From assembly GCA_039026555.1 (NCBI GenBank), contig JBCCMB010000059.1, positions 1-15,957 of the forward strand: 15,957 nucleotides of DNA, written 5' to 3'. The translations under genes were made by a program, and so were the position numbers. Origin of the DNA: JBCCMB01 sp039026555 (GTDB lineage Bacteria; Pseudomonadota; Alphaproteobacteria; Caulobacterales; Hyphomonadaceae). Shown one piece after another: positions 1 through 6,010 of this stretch. The notes under the pieces are model-generated. The model did no database searches and had not been told where the DNA came from. It saw nothing but the letters and a program-made list of their open reading frames with translations. The first letter of the stretch is position 1. Each line of letters begins with the position of its first letter.

Positions 1-1
1 C

Positions 2-295
2 CGCAAGATCGCGGAACGTCGCGTTCGTCTGGGCCTGGTGCTTGCTGAAATCGGCCGCGTCAACGAGGTCGACGTTCAGCCTGAAGAAGTGGCGCGGGCG
101 CTCAATCAGGAAGCGGCGCGCTATCCGGGCAGCGAACAACAAGTGGTGGAGTTCTACCAAAAGAACCCCGGCGCCATGGCGCAGCTGCGCGCGCCGATCT
201 TCGAAGAGAAGGTCGTGGACTATATTTTGGAACGCGCGACCGTGTCGGACAAAACCGTGAGCCGGGACGAGCTGTTCGCGGAAGAGGACGAATAG
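2..295 (+). CDS. tig: Trigger factor, C-terminal part (partial at left edge)
   Basis: The reading frame is open from the first bases of the window and ends at a TAG stop after 97 residues, so the start and most of the gene lie outside. The visible part begins RKIAERRVRLGLVLAEIGR and continues with VQPEEVARALNQEAARYPGSEQQVVEFYQKNP, then LRAPIFEEKVVDYIL and an acidic tail. This is the characteristic C-terminal chaperone arm of trigger factor. Trigger factor is a ribosome-associated peptidyl-prolyl isomerase and holdase that meets nascent chains at the exit tunnel. The N-terminal ribosome-binding and PPIase domains are not in the window. Its position just before clpP and clpX matches the conserved tig-clpP-clpX-lon order of proteobacteria, which supports the call. 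Confidence 0.95.
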   Translation, partial: RKIAERRVRLGLVLAEIGRVNEVDVQPEEVARALNQEAARYPGSEQQVVEFYQKNPGAMAQLRAPIFEEKVVDYILERATVSDKTVSRDELFAEEDE

Positions 296-327
296 GACGC
301 CGAATGTCCGCGATTGTCGTAAACACC

Positions 328-355
328 CTTGCGTCGCGGCTCGAGCGTTTAAATA
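328..355 (+). promoter_or_regulatory. Candidate heat-shock (sigma-32-like) promoter of clpP
   Basis: CTTG at 328-331, preceded by CC, is followed after 17 nt by TTAAATA at 349-355. This resembles the alphaproteobacterial sigma-32 pattern (CTTG, 17-18 nt, then an AT-rich CYTATNT-type -10). A sigma-70 reading, TTGCGT with TAAATA after 15 nt, is also possible. The transcript start would fall near 362, about 50 nt before the chosen clpP start. clpP is a heat-shock gene in many proteobacteria. The match is by eye and the -10 fits only partly. Confidence 0.35.
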
Positions 356-359
356 TTGC

Positions 360-384
360 ACTCATATGAGTCGGCCCGGCCGGG
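360..384 (+). promoter_or_regulatory. Two adjacent palindromes in the clpP leader
   Basis: ACTCATATGAGT at 360-371 is a perfect 12-bp palindrome and CCCGGCCGGG at 375-384 is a perfect 10-bp palindrome. They are 3 nt apart and lie just downstream of the candidate -10, at or just after the expected transcript start. This position suits an operator or a leader structure. I do not recognise the binding protein. Confidence 0.4.
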
Positions 385-412
385 ATCGACGCCAGCCATG
401 ACAGCGAGCCTT

Positions 413-1033
413 ATGACCGATCCGATGGAAACCGCGATGAACCTCGTCCCAATGGTCGTCGAGCAGACGAGCCGGGGCGAGCGCGCCTATGATATTTTCT
501 CCCGCCTTCTGAAGGAACGGATCATTTTTGTGACCGGTCCGATCGAAGACGGCATGGCGACCCTTATCACAGCGCAATTGCTGTTCTTGGAATCTGAAAA
601 TCCCAAGAAAGAAATCGCGATGTACATCAATTCGCCCGGCGGCGTGGTGTCGTCCGGCCTGGCGATTTACGACACGATGCAATACATCCGCAGCCCCGTG
701 TCCACGGCCTGCATCGGCATGGCCGCGTCAATGGGGTCTTTGCTGCTGTCGGCCGGCGAAAAAGACATGCGCTTCGCGACGCCGAACGCGCGCATCATGG
801 TGCACCAACCTTCGGCGGGATATCGCGGGCCGGCCTCCGATATCGAGCGCCACGCCGAAGAGATCTTGGACATGAAGAGCCGCCTGAACCAGATCTATGT
901 GCGGCATACCGGCCAGGATCTTGCAACCATTGAAAAGACGCTCGACCGCGACACGTTCATGACGTCCGAACAAGCCATGGAATTTGGCATTGTCGACCGC
1001 GTTTTTGAACAAAGAGCCGCGACGGGCGAATAA
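413..1033 (+). CDS. clpP: ATP-dependent Clp protease proteolytic subunit ClpP
   Basis: This is the serine peptidase subunit that forms the tetradecameric ClpP barrel and degrades proteins fed in by ClpX or ClpA in the cytoplasm. With this start it has 206 residues, normal for the family. The catalytic triad is visible: Ser106 in GMAASMGS, His131 in MVHQP and Asp180 in LDRDTF, with spacings of 25 and 49 residues as in the E. coli enzyme. The oxyanion-hole loop INSPGG is at 72-77. I chose ATG 413 because MTDPMETAMNLVPM lines up with the Caulobacter-type N-terminus as I remember it. ATG 398 would add five residues and TTG 356 would add nineteen; none has a strong Shine-Dalgarno sequence. The gene sits 117 nt after tig and 168 nt before clpX, whose product is its partner unfoldase. 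Confidence 0.96.
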   Translation: MTDPMETAMNLVPMVVEQTSRGERAYDIFSRLLKERIIFVTGPIEDGMATLITAQLLFLESENPKKEIAMYINSPGGVVSSGLAIYDTMQYIRSPVSTACIGMAASMGSLLLSAGEKDMRFATPNARIMVHQPSAGYRGPASDIERHAEEILDMKSRLNQIYVRHTGQDLATIEKTLDRDTFMTSEQAMEFGIVDRVFEQRAATGE

Positions 1034-1201
1034 AGACGCTGCTTATCTTGCCGCACCCTTGCTTGCGGCCGGAGACAAGCTGTGATCGAATTATATGTGT
1101 TGGGAACCTCTCGGAAACGATTTGGTTCTATACATATGCGAATGAGCTTTTTTGCGATTCGGTTTTAGGGTCGCGGCGAGCTTGAAGCGTTTGAGGTGCC
1201 C

Positions 1202-2470
1202 ATGACGAAGTCCAATTCGAGCGGCGACGGCAAAAACACCCTGTATTGTTCTTTCTGCGGAAAGAGCCAGCATGAGGTGAAGAAGCTGTTCGCTGGTCCG
1301 ACTGTTTTCATCTGCGATGAATGCGTCGAACTCTGCATGGACATTATCCGCGAGGAAAACAAAACCGCGCTTGTTAAATCGCGAGACGGCGTGCCGACGC
1401 CGCAGGAGATTTGCGATGTCCTGGACGATTACGTTATTGGGCAAGGGCAGGCGAAGCGGGTCCTGTCCGTCGCGGTGCACAATCATTACAAGCGCTTGAA
1501 CCACGCCTCTAAGAATTCTGATGTTGAGCTGGCGAAATCGAATATTTTGCTGATTGGCCCCACGGGCTGCGGTAAGACTCTGCTGGCGCAGACGTTAGCG
1601 CGCATCATTGACGTACCGTTTACGATGGCTGACGCGACCACGCTGACGGAAGCGGGTTATGTCGGCGAAGACGTTGAAAATATCATCCTGAAATTGCTTC
1701 AGGCGTCCGATTACAATGTCGAGCGCGCCCAGCGCGGCATCGTCTATATCGACGAAATCGATAAGATTTCGCGCAAATCGGACAACCCATCGATTACACG
1801 CGATGTGTCGGGCGAAGGCGTTCAACAAGCCCTGCTCAAGATCATGGAGGGCACGGTCGCGAGCGTTCCGCCACAGGGCGGCCGCAAGCATCCGCAACAA
1901 GAATTCCTGCAGGTCGACACCACAAACATGTTGTTCATCTGCGGCGGCGCGTTCGCGGGTTTGGACAAGGTGATTTCCGATCGCGGGCAGGGCACCTCGA
2001 TTGGTTTCGGCGCGGATGTCGCCGATCCTGATGAACGTCAAACGGGCAAGATCCTTCAGGATTGCGAGCCGGAGGACTTGGTCAAGTTCGGCCTGATACC
2101 GGAATTCATCGGCCGTTTGCCGGTCATCGCAACGCTTGAAGATCTCGATGACGATGCGCTGGTGCAAATTTTAACGCAGCCGAAAAATGCGCTCGTTAAG
2201 CAGTATCAGCGTCTTTTCGAGATGGAGAATGTGAGCCTCACCTTCTCCGAAGACGCACTTAAAGGCGTGGCGCGCAAAGCCATTCAGCGCAAAACCGGCG
2301 CCCGAGGCCTACGATCGATCATGGAGGGCATTCTGCTCGACACGATGTTCGAATTGCCGAATTTGCGCGGCGTTGAAGAAGTCGCCATTACCGGCGAGGT
2401 CGTCGAAGGACGTGCGGAACCGCTTTACGTCCATTCGGATAGCGCTGCGGAAACGGGCGAAGCCTCTTAA
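1202..2470 (+). CDS. clpX: ATP-dependent Clp protease ATP-binding subunit ClpX
   Basis: ClpX is a AAA+ hexameric unfoldase that recognises tagged substrates and threads them into ClpP. The 422-residue length is standard. Visible elements in order are an N-terminal zinc-binding domain with Cys16, Cys19, Cys38 and Cys41; Walker A GPTGCGKT at 119-126; the GYVGED pore loop; Walker B IVYIDEID with Asp184-Glu185; the RKH loop in GGRKHPQQE; the arginine-finger region LIPEFIGRLPVI; and sensor II in TGARGLRS. ATG 1202 is chosen over GTG 1196 because GAGG at 1193-1196 sits five bases upstream of the ATG. The 168-nt gap after clpP is AT-rich near 1080-1160 and may hold a separate promoter, but I could not find a -35/-10 pair with correct spacing, so co-transcription with clpP remains possible. 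Confidence 0.97.
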   Translation: MTKSNSSGDGKNTLYCSFCGKSQHEVKKLFAGPTVFICDECVELCMDIIREENKTALVKSRDGVPTPQEICDVLDDYVIGQGQAKRVLSVAVHNHYKRLNHASKNSDVELAKSNILLIGPTGCGKTLLAQTLARIIDVPFTMADATTLTEAGYVGEDVENIILKLLQASDYNVERAQRGIVYIDEIDKISRKSDNPSITRDVSGEGVQQALLKIMEGTVASVPPQGGRKHPQQEFLQVDTTNMLFICGGAFAGLDKVISDRGQGTSIGFGADVADPDERQTGKILQDCEPEDLVKFGLIPEFIGRLPVIATLEDLDDDALVQILTQPKNALVKQYQRLFEMENVSLTFSEDALKGVARKAIQRKTGARGLRSIMEGILLDTMFELPNLRGVEEVAITGEVVEGRAEPLYVHSDSAAETGEAS

Positions 2471-2492
2471 GTTACGACAAGATTGTGGATAA

Positions 2493-2512
2493 CTGCGTCT
2501 GAAAAGACGCAG
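2493..2512 (+). terminator. GNRA-tetraloop hairpin downstream of clpX
   Basis: CTGCGTCT and AGACGCAG form a perfect 8-bp stem closed by a GAAA tetraloop, starting 22 nt after the clpX stop. The following bases (CTTGCCTGTTA) are only weakly T-rich. It may therefore be a weak terminator or an mRNA 3'-end stabiliser separating clpX from lon. Confidence 0.5.
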
Positions 2513-2578
2513 CTTGCCTGTTATGGCGGCAAATTTTCGTTTGCGATCAAAAACAGCTGAATAGAAACGCCGCTTTGG

Positions 2579-2609
2579 GTTGAAGCCGTCTTCCCGCGCC
2601 GCCACATTT
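2579..2609 (+). promoter_or_regulatory. Candidate heat-shock (sigma-32-like) promoter of lon
   Basis: GTTGAAG at 2579-2585 is followed after 16 nt by CCACATTT at 2602-2609. Known sigma-32 promoters read CTTGAAA, about 13-16 nt, then CCCCATNT, so six of eight -10 bases agree. The transcript would start near 2616 and carry a leader of about 80 nt containing the inverted repeat at 2651-2679. lon is a classic heat-shock gene, which favours the reading. The call is by eye. Confidence 0.4.
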
Positions 2610-2650
2610 CCTTCAACTAAGCGCCGTCCATTTTGGAGGCGCTACGAAAA

Positions 2651-2679
2651 CGCATCCGGCTTATCGATAAGCGGATGCG
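2651..2679 (+). promoter_or_regulatory. Long inverted repeat immediately upstream of the lon RBS
   Basis: CGCATCCG (2651-2658) pairs with CGGATGCG (2672-2679), and the interior CTTATCGATAAG (2660-2671) is itself a perfect palindrome. Only G2659 is unpaired in the 29-nt element. As RNA it could fold into a long stem ending four bases before the Shine-Dalgarno sequence. As DNA it looks like an operator. There is no T-run after it, so it is not an ordinary terminator. Confidence 0.55.
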
Positions 2680-2683
2680 CGAA

Positions 2684-2689
2684 AAGGAG
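2684..2689 (+). promoter_or_regulatory. Strong ribosome binding site of lon
   Basis: AAGGAG lies seven bases before ATG 2697. It fixes the lon start and excludes the longer in-frame extension back to 2580, which would read through the leader. Confidence 0.85.
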
Positions 2690-2696
2690 TTTATTT

Positions 2697-5105
2697 ATGG
2701 CGGATACCAAACACCTTCCCGTTCTGCCGCTTCGCGACATTGTCGTTTTCCCCCATATGGTGGCGCCGCTCTTTGTCGGTCGAGACAAATCCGTTCATGC
2801 GTTGGAACAGGTTGAAAGCCATGGCGGCGAGATCATGCTCGTCGCGCAAAAAGACGCTGGCGTAGATGATCCTGCCGCCGAGGATATGTATGAAACTGGC
2901 GCCATCGCGACGATTTTGCAGCTGCTGAAACTGCCTGACGGCACAGTTAAAGTGCTGGTTGAGGGCAAATCGCGCGCAAAATTGGTTCAATTGGTCGATA
3001 AGGGCGAATTCTATGCGGCCGATGTCGAGCCGATCGATGAAGCTGTGGCTGAGCTTGAGGAATCCGAAGCCCTTATCCGGACGGTGGTCGAGCAATTCGA
3101 AGGCTATGTGAAGCTGAATCGGAAAATTCCGCCGGAAACGGTAGGCACAGTGAGCGAAATTTCAGAGCCGGGCCGCCTTGCGGACGCGGTCGCTGCGCAA
3201 TTGTCGGTCAAAATTGAGCAAAAGCAGGAATTGCTTGAAATCTCCGACGTTTCTGAGCGTCTGGAGAAAGTCTACTCCTTGATGGATGGCGAGATCGGTA
3301 TGCTTCAAATGGAGCGCAAAATCCGAAATCGCGTGAAACGTCAGATGGAGAAGACGCAGCGCGAATATTACCTCAACGAGCAAATGAAGGCGATCCAACG
3401 CGAGCTTGGCGACCAGGATACCGAGCGCGATGAATTGGCGGAGTTGGAAGAAAAAATCGCCGATACGCCGCTCACCGAGGAAGCGCGGACAAAAGCCGAG
3501 CAAGAGCTCAAAAAACTGCGCCAGATGAGCCCCATGTCGGCGGAATCCACGGTTGTTCGGAATTATCTGGACTGGTTGATCGCGCTGCCATGGACAGAGC
3601 GCAAAGAAGTCCAAACTGATCTAACGGTCGCGGAAGACACGCTGGACGCAGACCATTACGGCTTGGAGAAGGTGAAAGAACGGATCCTAGAATATCTCGC
3701 CGTGCAATCGCGCACAGAGAAGATGAAAGGCCCAATCCTCTGCCTCGTCGGTCCTCCGGGCGTTGGTAAAACCTCCTTGGGTAAATCCATCGCCAAGGCG
3801 ACGGGTCGCGACTTTGTGCGCGTGTCCTTGGGCGGCGTGCGCGATGAAGCGGAAATTCGCGGTCACCGGCGCACCTATATCGGTTCCATGCCCGGACGCG
3901 TCATTCAATCGATGAAGAAGGCGAAGTCTGGCAATCCGCTGTTCTTGCTCGATGAGATCGACAAGCTAGGCCAGGATTATCGCGGCGATCCGTCTGCGGC
4001 GTTGTTGGAAGTCCTCGATCCGGAGCAGAACAATACGTTCAACGACCATTATCTGGAAGTGGATTATGATTTGTCGGACGTGATGTTCATCACGACGGCA
4101 AACTCGCTGAACATGCCCCAGCCCTTGCTGGATCGCATGGAGATCATCCGCATCGCCGGATACACCGAGGATGAGAAGGTCGAGATCTCCAAACGGCATT
4201 TGCTGCCTAAGATCGTGGAAAATCACGGTCTGAAGGAAGGCGAATGGGCGATCACCGACCCGGCGCTTCGGGATCTAATCCGCTATTACACGCGCGAGAG
4301 CGGCGTACGTTCGCTAGAACGCGAATTGGCGAAGCTCGCCCGCAAAGCGGTTCGTGAGATCGAAACGAAGAAGGCGCCCTCCGTGACCGTCACCCCCGAA
4401 AATCTGGGCGACTATGCCGGCGTGCAGAAATTCCGGTTCGGCCAAGCCGATCGGATGGATCAAGTCGGCGTGGTGACTGGCCTTGCTTGGACGGAAAGCG
4501 GCGGCGATCTGTTGACGATCGAAGCCGTGCAGATGCCGGGACGCGGTCGCATGACCGTCACTGGCAATCTTAAGGACGTGATGAAAGAGAGCATCTCGGC
4601 GGCGAGTTCATTGGTGAAGGCGCGCGCCGTGGCGCTCGGCATTCGTCCGCCAACCTTTAGCACCACGGACATCCACGTTCACGTGCCCGAAGGCGCAACG
4701 CCGAAGGATGGTCCGTCGGCCGGCATAGCGATGACCACGGCGATCGTGTCGCTTCTAACAGGCAATCCGATCTCGAAAGATGTCGCCATGACGGGCGAGG
4801 TGACTTTACGCGGACGCGTGTTGCCAATCGGCGGGTTGAAGGAAAAACTTCTGGCAGCCCTTCGCGGCGGGATCAAAACGGTGCTGATACCGGAAGAAAA
4901 TGAGAAGGATTTGGCCGAAATTCCAGACAATGTGAAAGAAGGCCTCAACATCATCCCCGTGGCGACGGTGGACCAAGTTCTCGCCCGTGCGCTTACGCGG
5001 CCCCTAACGCCGATTGAGTGGACGGAAGAGGATGAAGAAGCTCACCGCGCGCATCTCTCGCGCGGCGACGGCGCTCCGGCCTCGGATGGCGCGCCGACGC
5101 ATTGA
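2697..5105 (+). CDS. lon: ATP-dependent protease Lon (La, endopeptidase)
   Basis: Lon is a cytoplasmic AAA+ serine protease that removes misfolded proteins and specific regulators. The product has 802 residues, slightly longer than E. coli Lon (784). It starts MADTKHLPVLPLRDIVVFP, typical of the LAN substrate-binding domain (about residues 8-200). A charged helical region around 200-310 precedes the AAA+ module, with Walker A GPPGVGKT at 352-359 and Walker B FLLDEIDK. The peptidase domain has the Lys-Ser dyad: Ser674 in KDGPSAG and Lys717 in GGLKEKLL, 43 residues apart as in E. coli. A low-complexity acidic tail rich in Asp, Ala and Gly ends the protein. It lies 226 nt after clpX with its own promoter candidate and a strong RBS, and is closed by the terminator at 5124-5155. 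Confidence 0.97.
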   Translation: MADTKHLPVLPLRDIVVFPHMVAPLFVGRDKSVHALEQVESHGGEIMLVAQKDAGVDDPAAEDMYETGAIATILQLLKLPDGTVKVLVEGKSRAKLVQLVDKGEFYAADVEPIDEAVAELEESEALIRTVVEQFEGYVKLNRKIPPETVGTVSEISEPGRLADAVAAQLSVKIEQKQELLEISDVSERLEKVYSLMDGEIGMLQMERKIRNRVKRQMEKTQREYYLNEQMKAIQRELGDQDTERDELAELEEKIADTPLTEEARTKAEQELKKLRQMSPMSAESTVVRNYLDWLIALPWTERKEVQTDLTVAEDTLDADHYGLEKVKERILEYLAVQSRTEKMKGPILCLVGPPGVGKTSLGKSIAKATGRDFVRVSLGGVRDEAEIRGHRRTYIGSMPGRVIQSMKKAKSGNPLFLLDEIDKLGQDYRGDPSAALLEVLDPEQNNTFNDHYLEVDYDLSDVMFITTANSLNMPQPLLDRMEIIRIAGYTEDEKVEISKRHLLPKIVENHGLKEGEWAITDPALRDLIRYYTRESGVRSLERELAKLARKAVREIETKKAPSVTVTPENLGDYAGVQKFRFGQADRMDQVGVVTGLAWTESGGDLLTIEAVQMPGRGRMTVTGNLKDVMKESISAASSLVKARAVALGIRPPTFSTTDIHVHVPEGATPKDGPSAGIAMTTAIVSLLTGNPISKDVAMTGEVTLRGRVLPIGGLKEKLLAALRGGIKTVLIPEENEKDLAEIPDNVKEGLNIIPVATVDQVLARALTRPLTPIEWTEEDEEAHRAHLSRGDGAPASDGAPTH

Positions 5106-5123
5106 TCTGTTTTTGAACGATAA

Positions 5124-5155
5124 AAGAAGCCCGCATCGAATGATGCGGGCTTCTT
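5124..5155. terminator. Bidirectional rho-independent terminator between lon and the transaldolase gene
   Basis: AAGAAGCCCGCATC and GATGCGGGCTTCTT form a perfect 14-bp stem with loop GAAT. On the plus strand it is followed by ACTTTACG. On the minus strand it is followed by TTATCG after the stem's own A/T-rich foot, so it can serve lon (19 nt downstream of its stop) and the convergent transaldolase gene (about 40 nt downstream of its stop). Confidence 0.88.
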
Positions 5156-5194
5156 ACTTTACGTCAGCCTTCCCAACATAGGGGGCCACTTAAA

Positions 5195-5845
5195 CTAGAC
5201 CTTTACGCCGCCCTTTTCCGCATCCGCTAAGAACGCCGCCAAGCCTTTGTCGGTCAGCGGATGGTCCGCAAGTCCTTTGAGAACTTTTGGCGGCACCGTT
5301 GCGACGTCTGCGCCGGCAAGGGCGGAGAGCTTCACATGATTGGCGGTTCGGATCGACGCCGCCAGGATCTCGGTCTCAAAAGCGTAATTGTCGTAAATTT
5401 GCCGAATCTCGTCGATCAGCTCCATGCCGTCGATATTGATGTCGTCGAGGCGGCCGATGAAGGGAGATATAAAGGCGGCGCCGGCTTTGGCGGCCAACAA
5501 TGCTTGGTTGGCCGAAAAACACAGCGTCACGTTCACGGGCGTGCCGTCATCCGCTAAAGTCCGGCAAGCTTTGAGGCCGTCCCACGTCAAAGGCAGCTTC
5601 ACCGCTACGTTTGTCGCGATCTGCGCCAGCGTGCGCCCTTCAGACACCATCCCGTCATAGTCTGTCGCGACGACTTCCGCGCTCACCGGACCCGGCGTCG
5701 CCGCACAAATGTCTGCGATGACATCCCGAAAGGGCCGGCCGGATTTTGCGACCAGCGAGGGATTGGTTGTGACGCCGTCAACAAGGCCGGTCGCCGCCAG
5801 ATCGCGAATTTCATCGATTTCGGCGGTATCAATAAAGAATTTCAT
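5195..5845 (-). CDS. tal: Transaldolase, small FSA/TalC-type
   Basis: The 216-residue protein belongs to the short transaldolase/fructose-6-phosphate aldolase family, which uses a Schiff-base lysine on a TIM barrel. It starts MKFFIDTAEIDEIRDL. Asp6, Asn28 in VTTNPSL, Glu57 and Lys83 in VAVKLPLT occupy the expected positions, and Lys83 is the likely Schiff-base residue. Most alphaproteobacterial members are annotated as transaldolase (sedoheptulose-7-phosphate plus glyceraldehyde-3-phosphate to erythrose-4-phosphate plus fructose-6-phosphate), but sequence reading alone cannot exclude aldolase activity. The frame is open a further 71 codons upstream, but homology places the start at 5845, with a weak GGA about seven bases before it. 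It is divergent from the DAHP synthase gene, which consumes erythrose-4-phosphate. Confidence 0.92.
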   Translation of the reverse strand: MKFFIDTAEIDEIRDLAATGLVDGVTTNPSLVAKSGRPFRDVIADICAATPGPVSAEVVATDYDGMVSEGRTLAQIATNVAVKLPLTWDGLKACRTLADDGTPVNVTLCFSANQALLAAKAGAAFISPFIGRLDDINIDGMELIDEIRQIYDNYAFETEILAASIRTANHVKLSALAGADVATVPPKVLKGLADHPLTDKGLAAFLADAEKGGVKV

Positions 5846-5880
5846 ATCATTCCATCTCGCTGGCGTTCTTGTCGCTTCGT

Positions 5881-5909
5881 TCGATACAGCCGCCGCATCG
5901 GCCACGCAA
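5881..5909 (-). promoter_or_regulatory. Candidate promoter of the transaldolase gene
   Basis: On the minus strand TTGCGT (5909-5904) is followed by exactly 17 nt and then TATCGA (5886-5881). The transcript would start near 5874, leaving a leader of about 30 nt. The -35 and spacing are good and the -10 is moderate. The opposite direction, toward the DAHP synthase, has a -10-like TATGAT at 5959-5964 but no convincing -35 partner. Confidence 0.3.
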
Positions 5910-6010
5910 CATTGACGCGCCAAATCTAGCGACGGCGTCTTTTGCTTGCTCTTATCGATATGATTCGGCAGATTGCGCCGCTCAGTCACCCCAGAACAGA
6001 AGTCGTACCC

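Noticed and set aside
356..412. Longer ClpP starting at TTG 356 or ATG 398
   Set aside because: The extra N-terminal residues do not look like the family, the TTG would lie in the promoter/palindrome region, and MTDPMETAMNLVPM from 413 aligns well.
1051..1080. Terminator after clpP (GCCGC/GCGGC and GCTTG/CAAGC)
   Set aside because: The stems have only five pairs with long loops and no T-run.
1050..1140. Promoter for clpX between clpP and clpX
   Set aside because: TTGGGA at 1100 and TATACA at 1129 are separated by 23 nt, too far; CTTG at 1062 also lacks a correctly spaced -10.
1595..2167. Long minus-strand open frame inside clpX (190 residues)
   Set aside because: It is a codon-bias shadow of clpX with no family features or ribosome binding site.
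2580..2696. N-terminal extension of Lon through the leader
   Set aside because: AAGGAG before ATG 2697 and the family N-terminus fix the start; the extension covers the promoter candidate and inverted repeat.
2633..2815. Small overlapping frame starting TTG 2633 across the lon start
   Set aside because: It has no ribosome binding site, its Arg/Lys-rich sequence comes from the inverted repeat, and it runs into lon out of frame.
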